From: Acidobacteriaceae bacterium
GTDB taxonomy: Bacteria; Acidobacteriota; Terriglobia; Terriglobales; Acidobacteriaceae
NCBI GenBank assembly: GCA_025462805.1
Contig: JAOAPJ010000419.1
Location: 1 to 6,738, forward strand
Direction of reading: 5' to 3'
DNA length: 6,738 nt
Below, piece after piece: positions 1 to 5,902 of this stretch. Every line of letters starts with the position of its first letter. Within the stretch, counting starts at the first letter, position 1. Below the pieces are notes generated by a model. The model had not been told where the DNA came from, did no database searches, and worked only from the letters and a program-made list of their open reading frames with translations. Made by a program: the position numbers and the translations under genes.

Positions 1-997
1 TCTGTGCAATCTGCTTTTCATAAACAAGCTTGCGGTAGAGGCGGCTCGCCTTGCCGCCTCCCAGAATGTTCACCAACATCTGTGCCTCGGCATCGCCCGG
101 CTGAAAGGCAGGCGGCATCAGCCACGCGTAGCTTATCCGCGGAAGCTGCACGGTATCTGTAACCGTGACGGTCTTCTGGCTGCTGATCGGCGGGGTGGTC
201 ACGCCCACTGGCGGCGGCTCCGGTCCCTTAGGAATTGGGCCGAAGTAGCGCTCGACCAGCTGCTTCAGCTTCGCCTTGTCGAAGTCCCCGGCGATGGCAA
301 GATTGGCATTATTCGGCGTGTAGTAGCGCTGGAAGAAGGAACGCACGTCGCGCAGCCGCGCTGCTTCAATATCTGCATGCGAGCCGATCACGGACGCGTA
401 GTACGGGTGCTCTTTGGGAAAGAGTTGATGGAAGATCTCTTCATCGCTCAGCTCATAGGGCCGGTTTTCACCCTGGCGGCGTTCATTGCGCACCACGTCA
501 CGCTGATTCGTCAGCTTCTCGCGATCCAGTGTCTCCAGCAGAAAGCCCATGCGGTCGCTCTCCAGCCATAGCGCCAGTTCCAGCTGATTGCTGGGTACGG
601 TTTCGAAGTAGTTCGTGCGATCGAAATCGGTGGTTCCGTTGATATCGCTGGCACCGGCACCTTCGAGGTACCGGAAGTGGGCCTTCTCGCCGACATGCTC
701 GGATCCCTCAAACATCATGTGCTCGAACAGGTGCGCAAATCCGGTGCGCCCCTGCGCCTCGTTCACAGGACCCACGTGGTACCACACGTCTACCGCGACT
801 AGCGGCAGACGATGGTCCTCGTGCAACAGCACAGTCAGGCCATTTGGGAGGGTGTAGCGCTCATACGTGAGTGCGGGCACCTTCAGCGGACTACTGGCTT
901 CGAGCCTTGGCGCCGGTTGAGCCCCCAATACTGCCGGAAGGAGCAAGACTGCAGCGGCAGCGCCCAGGCGGGCGCTCCGAGATCGGAGAAAGCGCAT
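1..997 (-). CDS. Secreted M16 family zinc metalloprotease (N-terminal 332 residues, cut by window edge)
   Basis: This is a zinc-dependent peptidase of the pitrilysin/insulinase (M16) family, probably exported and acting in the periplasm. The minus frame is open from an ATG at 997 to the window edge. That ATG is preceded by GAGGGGA (1003-1009) with 5 bases between. Residues 1-26 form a signal peptide (MRFLRSRSAR, then an Ala/Leu-rich core ending near VLGAQ). The inverted zinc motif HxxEH is present as HLFEH at residues 89-93 (bases 719-733). The third zinc ligand is probably Glu172 in RNERRQ, about 80 residues on as the family expects. TPNNANLAIAGDFD (227-240) is typical of the end of the first M16 domain. 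ILGGGKASRLYRKL near the edge belongs to the second domain. M16 proteins are usually about 420-480 or about 900 residues long, so the C-terminal part is missing here. It lies 110 bases downstream of ndh on the same strand. Family assignment is firm; the substrate is unknown. Confidence 0.93.
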   Translation of the reverse strand, partial: MRFLRSRSARLGAAAAVLLLPAVLGAQPAPRLEASSPLKVPALTYERYTLPNGLTVLLHEDHRLPLVAVDVWYHVGPVNEAQGRTGFAHLFEHMMFEGSEHVGEKAHFRYLEGAGASDINGTTDFDRTNYFETVPSNQLELALWLESDRMGFLLETLDREKLTNQRDVVRNERRQGENRPYELSDEEIFHQLFPKEHPYYASVIGSHADIEAARLRDVRSFFQRYYTPNNANLAIAGDFDKAKLKQLVERYFGPIPKGPEPPPVGVTTPPISSQKTVTVTDTVQLPRISYAWLMPPAFQPGDAEAQMLVNILGGGKASRLYRKLVYEKQIAQ

Positions 998-1053
998 CAG
1001 AGTCCCCTCGAGAACAGCGGGACGATGATACCCGGAAGACTGCCCCATCCAGC

Positions 1054-1070
1054 CTGATTGTTGAAATCAG
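1054..1070. repeat. Short inverted repeat between ndh and the M16 gene
   Basis: CTGATT (1054-1059) and AATCAG (1065-1070) are perfect 6-base arms around a 5-base loop. It lies 38 bases past the ndh stop codon in the minus-strand direction. There is no T-run and the stem is AT-rich, so it is at best a weak terminator, RNA-processing hairpin or operator. It may be chance. Confidence 0.25.
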
Positions 1071-1107
1071 CCGGCCGCGCCGCCAAGACATTAGCCGAGA
1101 TGACGCC

Positions 1108-2565
1108 TCAGGCGCTCACTTTCTGCGACACGGCTACTTGCGAATTCGCCATCTGTTCTGGCTGCGGCGACGGTGTCACGTGATCAAACACTGCCGGCGA
1201 GGCTAGATCCAGCGGGCGATCATCCGTCGCCTGCCGGTGCGGAGCCAATTCATCCCAACCCGGCAGCTTCTGGTTTCCCATAATCAGTCCAGCGCCATGG
1301 CCATGGGCCAGATAAGCCCAGGCCCACTGGATCATCACCAGGATGCGGTTGCGGAAGCCGACCAGGAAGTAGATGTGCACCACCAGCCAGCTCGCCCAGG
1401 CCAGAAAGCCGCCCCAGTGTGCCTTGAACGGCCACTTCACATCGGCGACGGCGCGATTGCGCCCGATCGTCGCCATGTCGCCTTTGTCGAAGTAGTGGAA
1501 GGGCTTACGCGGGCGACTCTCCAGGTCTGCCCGGATCATGTGGGCCGCCTGCGTGCCCATCTGCATCGCCGGCTGGGCCACGCCCGGTATCTGCCTGCCA
1601 TTTTCGGTGACCTCGGCAACGTCGCCGCAGACAAACACATTCGGCAGTCCCGGCGGGTTCAGAAACGGGTCCACGATGACCGACCCCTTCTTGTTCACCG
1701 GGGCTCCCAGCATCTTTCCCAGGGGAGACGCCTGCACGCCGGCTGCCCAGAGAGTCACCAGCGCTTGAATCCGCTCCTGGTTCGGGGGTTTGCCGATCAC
1801 CACATAACCCGGCTGTAGGTCGGTGACGATCTTGTTCGTCATAACCTCCACGCCTAGCTGCTGCAGTTGCTCCACCGCCTTCACCTGCAGATCAGGGGGG
1901 TAGGAAGGTAGGATATGCGGCCCTCCCTCCACCAGCAGCACGCGGGTGGTATGTGTATCGATGTGCCGATAGTCCCCGCCCATGTAAAGGCTCGCGATAT
2001 CGCGGATCGCGCCCGCGAGTTCCACCCCGGTGGGGCCGCCGCCGACAACAATGAAGTGCAGCGGCGGATGCGTCCCTGTCTCGACCGCCTCGCGCTCTGC
2101 CAGCTCATAAGCCAGCATGATGCGGCGGCGCATCTCGCGCGCGTCCTCCAGCGTTTTAAGGCCCGGGGCCAGCTTGGCCCAGCCGTTGTTGCCGAAGTAG
2201 CTGTGCGTCGATCCAGTCGCCAGGATCAGGTAGTCGTACTCCAGGTTCGCGCTGCTGCGGAGCTGCACCATCCGATGTGCCGCATCAATGCCGATCACCT
2301 CATCCATCAGCACCTCAATGTTCTCTTTACCCCGCAGCACAGTCCGGATAGGCTGCGCGATATCGGCCGGCGACAGTACGCCCACGGCGACTTGGTATAG
2401 GAGCGGCTGAAAGGTATGGTGATTCCGGCGATCGACCACCGTCACGTCCACTGCCATCTGGCCCAAAGCCAGGGCTGCGTTCAGTCCAGCGAATCCTGCC
2501 CCTACCACCACCACTCGCGGGCGCGGGGGTGAGATGACGGCGTTCTGCGGATGGGTCGCGTTCAT
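1108..2565 (-). CDS. ndh: Type II NADH:quinone oxidoreductase (NDH-2)
   Basis: This single-subunit, non-proton-pumping NADH dehydrogenase uses FAD to pass electrons from NADH to membrane quinone, on the cytoplasmic face of the inner membrane. It has 485 residues; the family is usually 400-500. The FAD-binding Rossmann motif GAGFAG is at 22-27, with acidic D45 ending the second strand. FQPLLYQVA (52-60) is an NDH-2 signature. The second Rossmann motif GGGPTGVELAG (175-185) binds NADH. E213 at the end of its second strand fits NADH rather than NADPH. NVFVCGDVA (309-317) is the C-terminal FAD motif, and AQPAMQMG (330-337) matches the AQxAxQ quinone-site motif. A hydrophobic and amphipathic stretch at about 385-420, containing VHIYFLVGFRNR, is the membrane-anchoring region. 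The last 45 or so residues form an unstructured-looking tail. The ATG at 2565 has GAGGAG 5 bases upstream. It sits between a secreted unknown protein and an M16 protease on the same strand. Confidence 0.95.
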   Translation of the reverse strand: MNATHPQNAVISPPRPRVVVVGAGFAGLNAALALGQMAVDVTVVDRRNHHTFQPLLYQVAVGVLSPADIAQPIRTVLRGKENIEVLMDEVIGIDAAHRMVQLRSSANLEYDYLILATGSTHSYFGNNGWAKLAPGLKTLEDAREMRRRIMLAYELAEREAVETGTHPPLHFIVVGGGPTGVELAGAIRDIASLYMGGDYRHIDTHTTRVLLVEGGPHILPSYPPDLQVKAVEQLQQLGVEVMTNKIVTDLQPGYVVIGKPPNQERIQALVTLWAAGVQASPLGKMLGAPVNKKGSVIVDPFLNPPGLPNVFVCGDVAEVTENGRQIPGVAQPAMQMGTQAAHMIRADLESRPRKPFHYFDKGDMATIGRNRAVADVKWPFKAHWGGFLAWASWLVVHIYFLVGFRNRILVMIQWAWAYLAHGHGAGLIMGNQKLPGWDELAPHRQATDDRPLDLASPAVFDHVTPSPQPEQMANSQVAVSQKVSA

Positions 2566-2608
2566 GGTCGCTCCTCAGGTCGATGATGGTTTCCCAAAGA
2601 AGAGATGC

Positions 2609-2618
2609 GGAGCGCTCC
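2609..2618. repeat. 10-base perfect palindrome in the gap before ndh
   Basis: GGAGCGCTCC (2609-2618) is a perfect palindrome inside the 85-base gap between the secreted-protein gene and ndh, 43 bases before the ndh ATG. The next bases (2619-2640) are rich in repeated GCG/CGC. It could form a short hairpin in the ndh leader or serve as a protein-binding site. In GC-rich DNA it could also be chance. Confidence 0.2.
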
Positions 2619-2650
2619 ACGCTCGCTTCGCGCTTACGCTACTTCGTTTG

Positions 2651-3466
2651 CTAAGGACCGCCGCCCGGAGCCTCTGCCGCGCTCAGCACCGTCACATCTC
2701 GCACCAGCGCGAGGAAGGGCACTTTGCTGCCGTTCAACTCTGGCATCTGGCCCTGGGTCGATCCGGAGATGAGCGTATCCCGCCCCGCTCCCGTCGAAAC
2801 ACCGGGTACATGCGGTGCTTCCACCGGAGCGGAACCCGCCGCTCCATTGCCATCCCGCGTCGTGCTGTTAGGCTCTGGCGCACCGTTTTCAGCCGGCGGG
2901 CTCGCCGTGACCAGTCGCGCAACCCGGCTCAGGTCCACCTGGTTGTTGTCGTCGATCGACAGCACGCCCACTGGCTGACCCGGCTGATCTCGCTCTCCTT
3001 GAACCGGCCCAGAGAAGCCGCTGGCATCGGGCGGCCTCAGGAAGTTCACCGCGCGCTGGTGCAGCGCAAAGATCGGCGGACTCTGCTGCCAACCGGCAGC
3101 CGGCATGCGCAGAACATAGTCGCTCCCGATGGACGTGCCGCGGATAGCAACATCCACCCTAAACTCAATCTCCACAGCATCCGGGCGAGAACTGGAGATC
3201 CTGCCCGTAAATAACCCCGGGTTCGTAGTCCCCTGGTTCGTGGGTCCCTGGTTTGTCCCTTGCGGCATACGAATGGCGTAGACCTCGCCTGCGAAAATGG
3301 TGGCGGCATGGTGCACCATCGCAGCCAGCACGTCTTGGGCGCTGGGTTTCGGCTGCACTAGAGCGGACGCCGGGCCGGAGCTCTGCGCCATTGCGGTCAC
3401 CGCCCAGGGGATGAGCAGCGCGATCCGTAAGGCGGGAAGTACGGTCCCTGCTGCCTGCTGACCCAT
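2651..3466 (-). CDS. Secreted protein of unknown function
   Basis: The family is not recognised. From the chosen ATG (3466) it has 271 residues: a signal peptide with core IALLIPWAVTA and a likely cut after AMA (residue 27), then a mature exported domain. Residues 57-67 (IFAGEVYAIRM), 98-110 (VEIEFRVDVAIRG) and 132-145 (IFALHQRAVNFLR) look like strands of a small beta-rich domain. A low-complexity Gly/Thr/Asn/Gln insert sits at 70-83. Residues 188-240 are Pro/Gly/Ser/Thr-rich and probably disordered, and a final hydrophobic segment (PFLALVRDVTVL, 250-261) precedes GGGP. The ATG at 3466 has AGGAG 10 bases upstream (3477-3481). Alternatives in frame are ATG 3484, which adds a basic MRRKQR n-region but has no ribosome site, ATG 3523 and GTG 3535. 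It lies 75 bases after the 66-residue gene and 85 before ndh. The coding frame is well supported; function and exact start are not. Confidence 0.8.
   Translation of the reverse strand: MGQQAAGTVLPALRIALLIPWAVTAMAQSSGPASALVQPKPSAQDVLAAMVHHAATIFAGEVYAIRMPQGTNQGPTNQGTTNPGLFTGRISSSRPDAVEIEFRVDVAIRGTSIGSDYVLRMPAAGWQQSPPIFALHQRAVNFLRPPDASGFSGPVQGERDQPGQPVGVLSIDDNNQVDLSRVARLVTASPPAENGAPEPNSTTRDGNGAAGSAPVEAPHVPGVSTGAGRDTLISGSTQGQMPELNGSKVPFLALVRDVTVLSAAEAPGGGP
3218..3259 (-). repeat. In-frame 12-15 base tandem repeat inside the secreted protein
   Basis: Three consecutive units encode GTNQ, GPTNQ and GTTNP (residues 70-83 of the protein starting at 3466). At the DNA level they are one 12-base and two 15-base units sharing GGG/GGA, ACG/ACA, AAC and CAG/CCG codons. 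The repeat falls between two predicted strands (VYAIRM and FTGRISS), so it probably forms a flexible surface loop whose length may vary between strains. Confidence 0.6.
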
Positions 3467-3541
3467 CCTTTGTTTTCTCCTCATTGCCGACCGCCTGTCC
3501 CCGGCATTCACCGCGTGCCCCATACGACGCGTCACAGGCCC

Positions 3542-3742
3542 CTAAATCTCGGGATAGAAGTCAAAGAACGCGTCGATGCTCTGCTTCAGCTGATTTTCGA
3601 TCTGCTCCCGCGACCCCTCGAGCACATGCATGGTCACCTGTGCCTCATTGCCGTTATTCAGCGTCACTGGAGCAGCGCCCACCTGCTTCACCTCATCTGC
3701 CGGCAGCAGTCGCATCCCGTACACCAGCACCAAATCCGCCAT
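3542..3742 (-). CDS. Small protein of unknown function (66 residues)
   Basis: The family is not recognised. The start at ATG 3742 is strongly supported: two overlapping perfect AGGAGG sites lie just upstream (3750-3755 with 7 bases spacing, 3747-3752 with 4). Codon third positions are GC-rich as in neighbouring genes, which argues for real coding. The product has no signal peptide or membrane segment, so it is probably cytoplasmic. The N-terminal part (MADLVLVYGMRLLP) looks like a beta strand. VTMHVLEGSREQIENQL (36-52) reads as a strand followed by a helix, and the C-terminus (SIDAFFDFYPEI, 55-66) is aromatic and acidic. It diverges from trxB and is the first gene of the minus-strand series leading to ndh. 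Reading the same frame further upstream (to 3883) would overlap trxB and has no ribosome site, so the longer form is unlikely. Confidence 0.72.
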   Translation of the reverse strand: MADLVLVYGMRLLPADEVKQVGAAPVTLNNGNEAQVTMHVLEGSREQIENQLKQSIDAFFDFYPEI

Positions 3743-3818
3743 TCGCCCTCCTCCTCCCCCCGCAGCCAGCCGCGGAGTCGTTTCTACATGGTTAGAATCA
3801 AATGCACACATACTGATC
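3743..3818. promoter_or_regulatory. Divergent intergenic region between trxB and the 66-residue gene
   Basis: These 76 bases must hold the 5' signals for two divergent genes unless transcription enters from further away. Next to the minus-strand gene is a CT-rich run that forms its strong ribosome site. Towards trxB the DNA becomes AT-richer. TAGAAT (3793-3798) resembles a -10 box for trxB, but no convincing -35 is seen 16-18 bases before it. No ribosome-binding sequence precedes the trxB ATG. If TAGAAT is used, the trxB leader would be only about 14 bases. The promoter assignment is tentative. Confidence 0.3.
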
Positions 3819-4754
3819 ATGGCAGACATTGTTCGCGACACAGTCATTCTCGGTTCCGGCTGCGCCGGGCTCACGGCAGCCATCTACACCGGCCGGGCCA
3901 ACCTCAAGCCACTGGTTCTGGAGGGCCACGAGCCGGGCGGCCAGCTCTCCATCACCACCCTGGTGGAGAACTTCCCTGGCTGGCCCGACGGCATCCAGGG
4001 GCCTGAACTGATCGAAAATATGAAGAAGCAGGCCAGCCGCTTCGGGGCAGAGTTCAAAATGGCCCATCTGGTCTCGGCCGATCTCTCCGTCAAGCCCTTC
4101 GCACTGAATCTTGGCTCGGAGATCGTCCGCACCCGTACTCTGATAATCGCGAGTGGCGCCTCGGCACGCTGGCTGGGGCTCCCTTCCGAGCAGGCGCTCA
4201 TCGGACACGGCGTCTCCTCCTGCGCCACCTGCGACGGCTTCTTCTTCAGCGGCAAGCAGATCGCGGTGATCGGCGGCGGCGATTCAGCAATGGAAGAGGC
4301 GCTGTTTCTTACTCGCTTTGCCTCCAAGGTCTACATCCTCCATCGGTCGGACAACTACCGTGCCTCGCACATCATGCTCGAAAGGGCGCGCTCGCACGAG
4401 AAGATCCAGTTCATCTCAAACGTGATGGTGGATGAGGTAATCGGCGTGGAGCAGAAAGAAGTCACTGGCCTGCGTCTTCGCAGCACGCTCACCAGTGAAA
4501 AGTCACTGCTCCCACTCAGCGGGATGTTCCTCGGAATCGGTCACGAGCCCAACACTCGTCCGTTCGTCGGCCAGATCGAGTTAGACAGCGAAGGCTATGT
4601 GGTAACCCACGATGATGTCCACACCCGGGTCCCCGGGGTCTTCGCCTGCGGAGATGTGCAGGACCGACGTTACCGTCAGGCGATCACAGCCGCGGGCTCC
4701 GGATGCGCCGCCGCGCTGGAAGCAGAGAAGTACCTGGAGGAGCAGGGTCGCTAA
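3819..4754 (+). CDS. trxB: Thioredoxin reductase (TrxB-type, FAD and CxxC dithiol)
   Basis: This flavoenzyme moves electrons from NADPH through FAD and a redox-active dithiol to thioredoxin in the cytoplasm. It has 311 residues, the usual length for bacterial low-molecular-weight TrxB. GSGCAG (12-17) is the FAD Rossmann motif, with Cys in place of the common Pro. GGQLSITTLVENFPG (40-54) is typical TrxB. The active-site dithiol is CATC at 135-138, followed by DG. GGGDSAMEEA (152-161) is the NADPH-domain Rossmann motif. The phosphate-binding motif reads HRSDNYRA (175-182), where most TrxB have HRRDxFRA. GVFACGDVQD (273-282) and YRQAITAAGSGCAAALEAEKYL are the conserved C-terminal FAD region. The start is ATG 3819 because homology begins there and no other start codon is in frame nearby. 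No Shine-Dalgarno sequence precedes it. The frame continues open upstream to 3630, but that part is antisense to the 66-residue gene. No thioredoxin gene is adjacent. Confidence 0.94.
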   Translation: MADIVRDTVILGSGCAGLTAAIYTGRANLKPLVLEGHEPGGQLSITTLVENFPGWPDGIQGPELIENMKKQASRFGAEFKMAHLVSADLSVKPFALNLGSEIVRTRTLIIASGASARWLGLPSEQALIGHGVSSCATCDGFFFSGKQIAVIGGGDSAMEEALFLTRFASKVYILHRSDNYRASHIMLERARSHEKIQFISNVMVDEVIGVEQKEVTGLRLRSTLTSEKSLLPLSGMFLGIGHEPNTRPFVGQIELDSEGYVVTHDDVHTRVPGVFACGDVQDRRYRQAITAAGSGCAAALEAEKYLEEQGR

Positions 4755-4759
4755 GTTCG

Positions 4760-4783
4760 AGAGGACCAGCAGAGGACCAGCAG
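4760..4783 (+). repeat. 11-base tandem duplication after trxB
   Basis: AGAGGACCAGC occurs twice head-to-tail (4760-4770, 4771-4781) with two further matching bases, starting 6 bases after the trxB stop codon. It is a simple slippage-type duplication in untranslated sequence, with no visible function. Confidence 0.6.
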
Positions 4784-4802
4784 GTGAAGCCTGAAGTGAT
4801 AA

Positions 4803-4817
4803 TGACCGAATAGGTCA
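4803..4817. promoter_or_regulatory. Inverted repeat TGACC-N5-GGTCA, possible operator
   Basis: TGACC (4803-4807) and GGTCA (4813-4817) are perfect arms around GAATA. The element lies between trxB and the peptide gene, 49 bases after the trxB stop codon and about 80 before the peptide ATG. The 10-base centre-to-centre spacing would suit a dimeric DNA-binding protein. There is no T-run, so a terminator is unlikely. Five-base arms can arise by chance. Confidence 0.25.
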
Positions 4818-4862
4818 CCGGGGTAATCGGCCTTCCATAGCTAAATGAACTTTGGTTACATT

Positions 4863-4898
4863 CATGGTGGCGCTACCAGCGCCTGGAGCTCCACCATG
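4863..4898 (+). promoter_or_regulatory. RNA hairpin covering the ribosome site and start codon of the peptide gene
   Basis: CATGGTGG (4863-4870) is the exact reverse complement of CCACCATG (4891-4898), which contains the ATG at 4896. Stacked directly inside is a second stem, CGCT (4871-4874) with AGCG (4878-4881), closed by ACC. The Shine-Dalgarno GGAG (4885-4888) falls in the remaining bulge. In mRNA this would hide the start codon and constrain ribosome access, so translation could depend on a change in structure such as temperature, a ligand, an RNA-binding factor or an upstream ribosome. The pairing is visible in the sequence; the regulatory role is inferred. Confidence 0.5.
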
Positions 4899-5090
4899 AC
4901 GCGCAGGATCCGCACCCTCACCCTCACCGCAGCTCTCCTTGTCACCGCCACCGGATCGGCATTCGCCAGCTCGCCGGGTGGGACCAACCCGGTTCCGCCG
5001 GTGGCCAGCTCGCCGGGTGGAACCAATCCGGTGCCTCCGTCGAGGAGCGCGCCCCTTATTGACACTTTGATTTCGCTTTTAGGCCTGTGA
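4896..5090 (+). CDS. Small secreted peptide precursor with duplicated Pro/Gly motif (64 residues)
   Basis: The family is not recognised. The ATG at 4896 has GGAG 7 bases upstream. Residues 1-24 form a clear signal peptide: basic MTRRIR, hydrophobic core TLTLTAALLVTATG, and SAFA as a signal-peptidase-I-like cut site. The mature part is only about 40 residues. It holds two tandem 13-residue units, ASSPGGTNPVPP plus V (24-36) and ASSPGGTNPVPP plus S (37-49), then a tail SAPLIDTLISLLGL with an amphipathic hydrophobic end. There are no cysteines. An in-frame ATG at 4845 would add 17 residues before the signal peptide and has no obvious ribosome site, so it is less likely. The gene ends 30 bases before a 7TM protein gene, suggesting one transcript. 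It could be a signalling or structural peptide, a small surface protein or a toxin-like peptide; none is shown. Confidence 0.68.
   Translation: MTRRIRTLTLTAALLVTATGSAFASSPGGTNPVPPVASSPGGTNPVPPSRSAPLIDTLISLLGL
4965..5042 (+). repeat. 39-base tandem duplication encoding the 13-residue peptide motif
   Basis: Copy 1 (4965-5003) and copy 2 (5004-5042) differ in five of 13 codons. Four differences are synonymous third-base changes (ggg/gga, aac/aat, gtt/gtg, ccg/cct) and only the last codon changes the residue (Val/Ser). The copies are therefore not a fresh duplication, and the peptide sequence seems to have been kept. Confidence 0.85.
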
Positions 5091-5120
5091 CAATTAGTCT
5101 CGTCGCAGGACGGCGTCGAG

Positions 5121-5900
5121 ATGCATATCTCCAATCTGGATAAAGTGCTCTGGGCGGCGGGCTTTCTCGGCCACGCCGCCCTGCTTCTCGTCCTTATCCT
5201 TCGCCACCGCGTCCGCAGTTATCCGTTTTTCTCCGCGTACATCCTCTTCCAGATTGTGTCTACGGCGGTGCTCTTTGTGGATTACCGCCTGCTCGCCGCC
5301 CGCGCCTACCCCACAATCTACTGGTCGGGTGCGCTTTTCGATTTCTGTCTCCTGTTTGCAGTGCTTGCGGAGGTCGCTCTCCACCTTCTGCGGCCGGTCG
5401 GCCGGTGGATAGCAGATTCTCTACGCACGATGACGTGGCTCAGCGTTCTCGGCATCGCTCTCGCGGTCGCGCTCACTTTCTGGGTGCATCCGCTGCATGT
5501 GCACTCGCATAAGGAATGGCAGATGCGCGCGAATCTCTTCACCAGCATCGTCACCTGCGAGCTCTTCACCGTCATCCTGCTCACAGCGCAGCGATTCGGT
5601 GTCTACTGGCGTTCGCACCTGATGGGCCTGGGCGCCGGACTCACGATCTGGGCTCTCATGTGCTTCCTGGTGGAAGGAATGCACGGTTATTGGGGCGCCG
5701 CAGCGCATTATGGGACGCTCGAGAACGCCAGGAAAATCGCGTATCTCAACACGCTGGTTTTCTGGATGGCCACTTTCTGGCGAGCCGAACCCGAAAGAGA
5801 ATCGATCCCTCCAGAAATGCGAAATGCCATCTTGCTTCAAACGCACAGACTAAGTTACGATCTCGCCGAAGCATTGGGGACAGAGAAAGAGGAGATCTAG
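5121..5900 (+). CDS. Seven-transmembrane integral membrane protein of unknown function
   Basis: No family is recognised. The 259 residues contain seven hydrophobic segments at about 7-28, 34-54, 64-90, 103-122, 137-156, 165-185 and 205-220. Basic residues cluster in the loops 28-32 (RHRVR), 91-102 (RPVGRW...R) and 157-165 and in the C-terminal tail. By the positive-inside rule this places the N-terminus outside and a charged tail of about 40 residues in the cytoplasm. The fourth outside loop holds HPLHVHSH (123-130), four His in eight residues. The loop 186-204 adds H188 and H196. No kinase, GGDEF or enzyme domain is attached. The ATG at 5121 follows a poor ribosome site (AGGA about 11 bases away). 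The gene begins 30 bases after the peptide gene and stops 2 bases before the next start codon, so partner function with the 176-residue protein is likely. It could be a sensor, a carrier or an assembly factor. Confidence 0.83.
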   Translation: MHISNLDKVLWAAGFLGHAALLLVLILRHRVRSYPFFSAYILFQIVSTAVLFVDYRLLAARAYPTIYWSGALFDFCLLFAVLAEVALHLLRPVGRWIADSLRTMTWLSVLGIALAVALTFWVHPLHVHSHKEWQMRANLFTSIVTCELFTVILLTAQRFGVYWRSHLMGLGAGLTIWALMCFLVEGMHGYWGAAAHYGTLENARKIAYLNTLVFWMATFWRAEPERESIPPEMRNAILLQTHRLSYDLAEALGTEKEEI

Positions 5901-5902
5901 TC

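Noticed and set aside
1237..2400. Plus-strand open frames of 193 and 161 residues (1237-1818, 1915-2400)
   Set aside because: Both are complementary to ndh, whose motifs are unambiguous; the frames follow from its codon bias.
2534..3214. 226-residue open frame on the plus strand
   Set aside because: It is antisense to ndh and the secreted-protein gene, rich in Arg/His/Ser as expected of a shadow frame in GC-rich DNA, and has no recognisable motif.
3630..3818. 63-residue N-terminal extension of trxB in the same frame
   Set aside because: It runs antisense to the 66-residue gene, has no ribosome site, and TrxB homology starts exactly at the ATG at 3819.
4845..4895. Upstream ATG at 4845 as the start of the peptide gene
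   Set aside because: It would put 17 non-basic residues before a complete signal peptide and has no obvious Shine-Dalgarno; ATG 4896 has GGAG at 7 bases. It is kept only as an alternative.
5094..5384. 96-residue minus-strand open frame
   Set aside because: It is antisense to the 7TM gene, Lys/Glu/Arg-rich shadow sequence without a ribosome site.
5516..5902. 129-residue upstream extension of the single-pass protein
   Set aside because: It overlaps the well-supported 7TM gene in another frame. The GTG at 5903 has a good ribosome site and starts the membrane segment.
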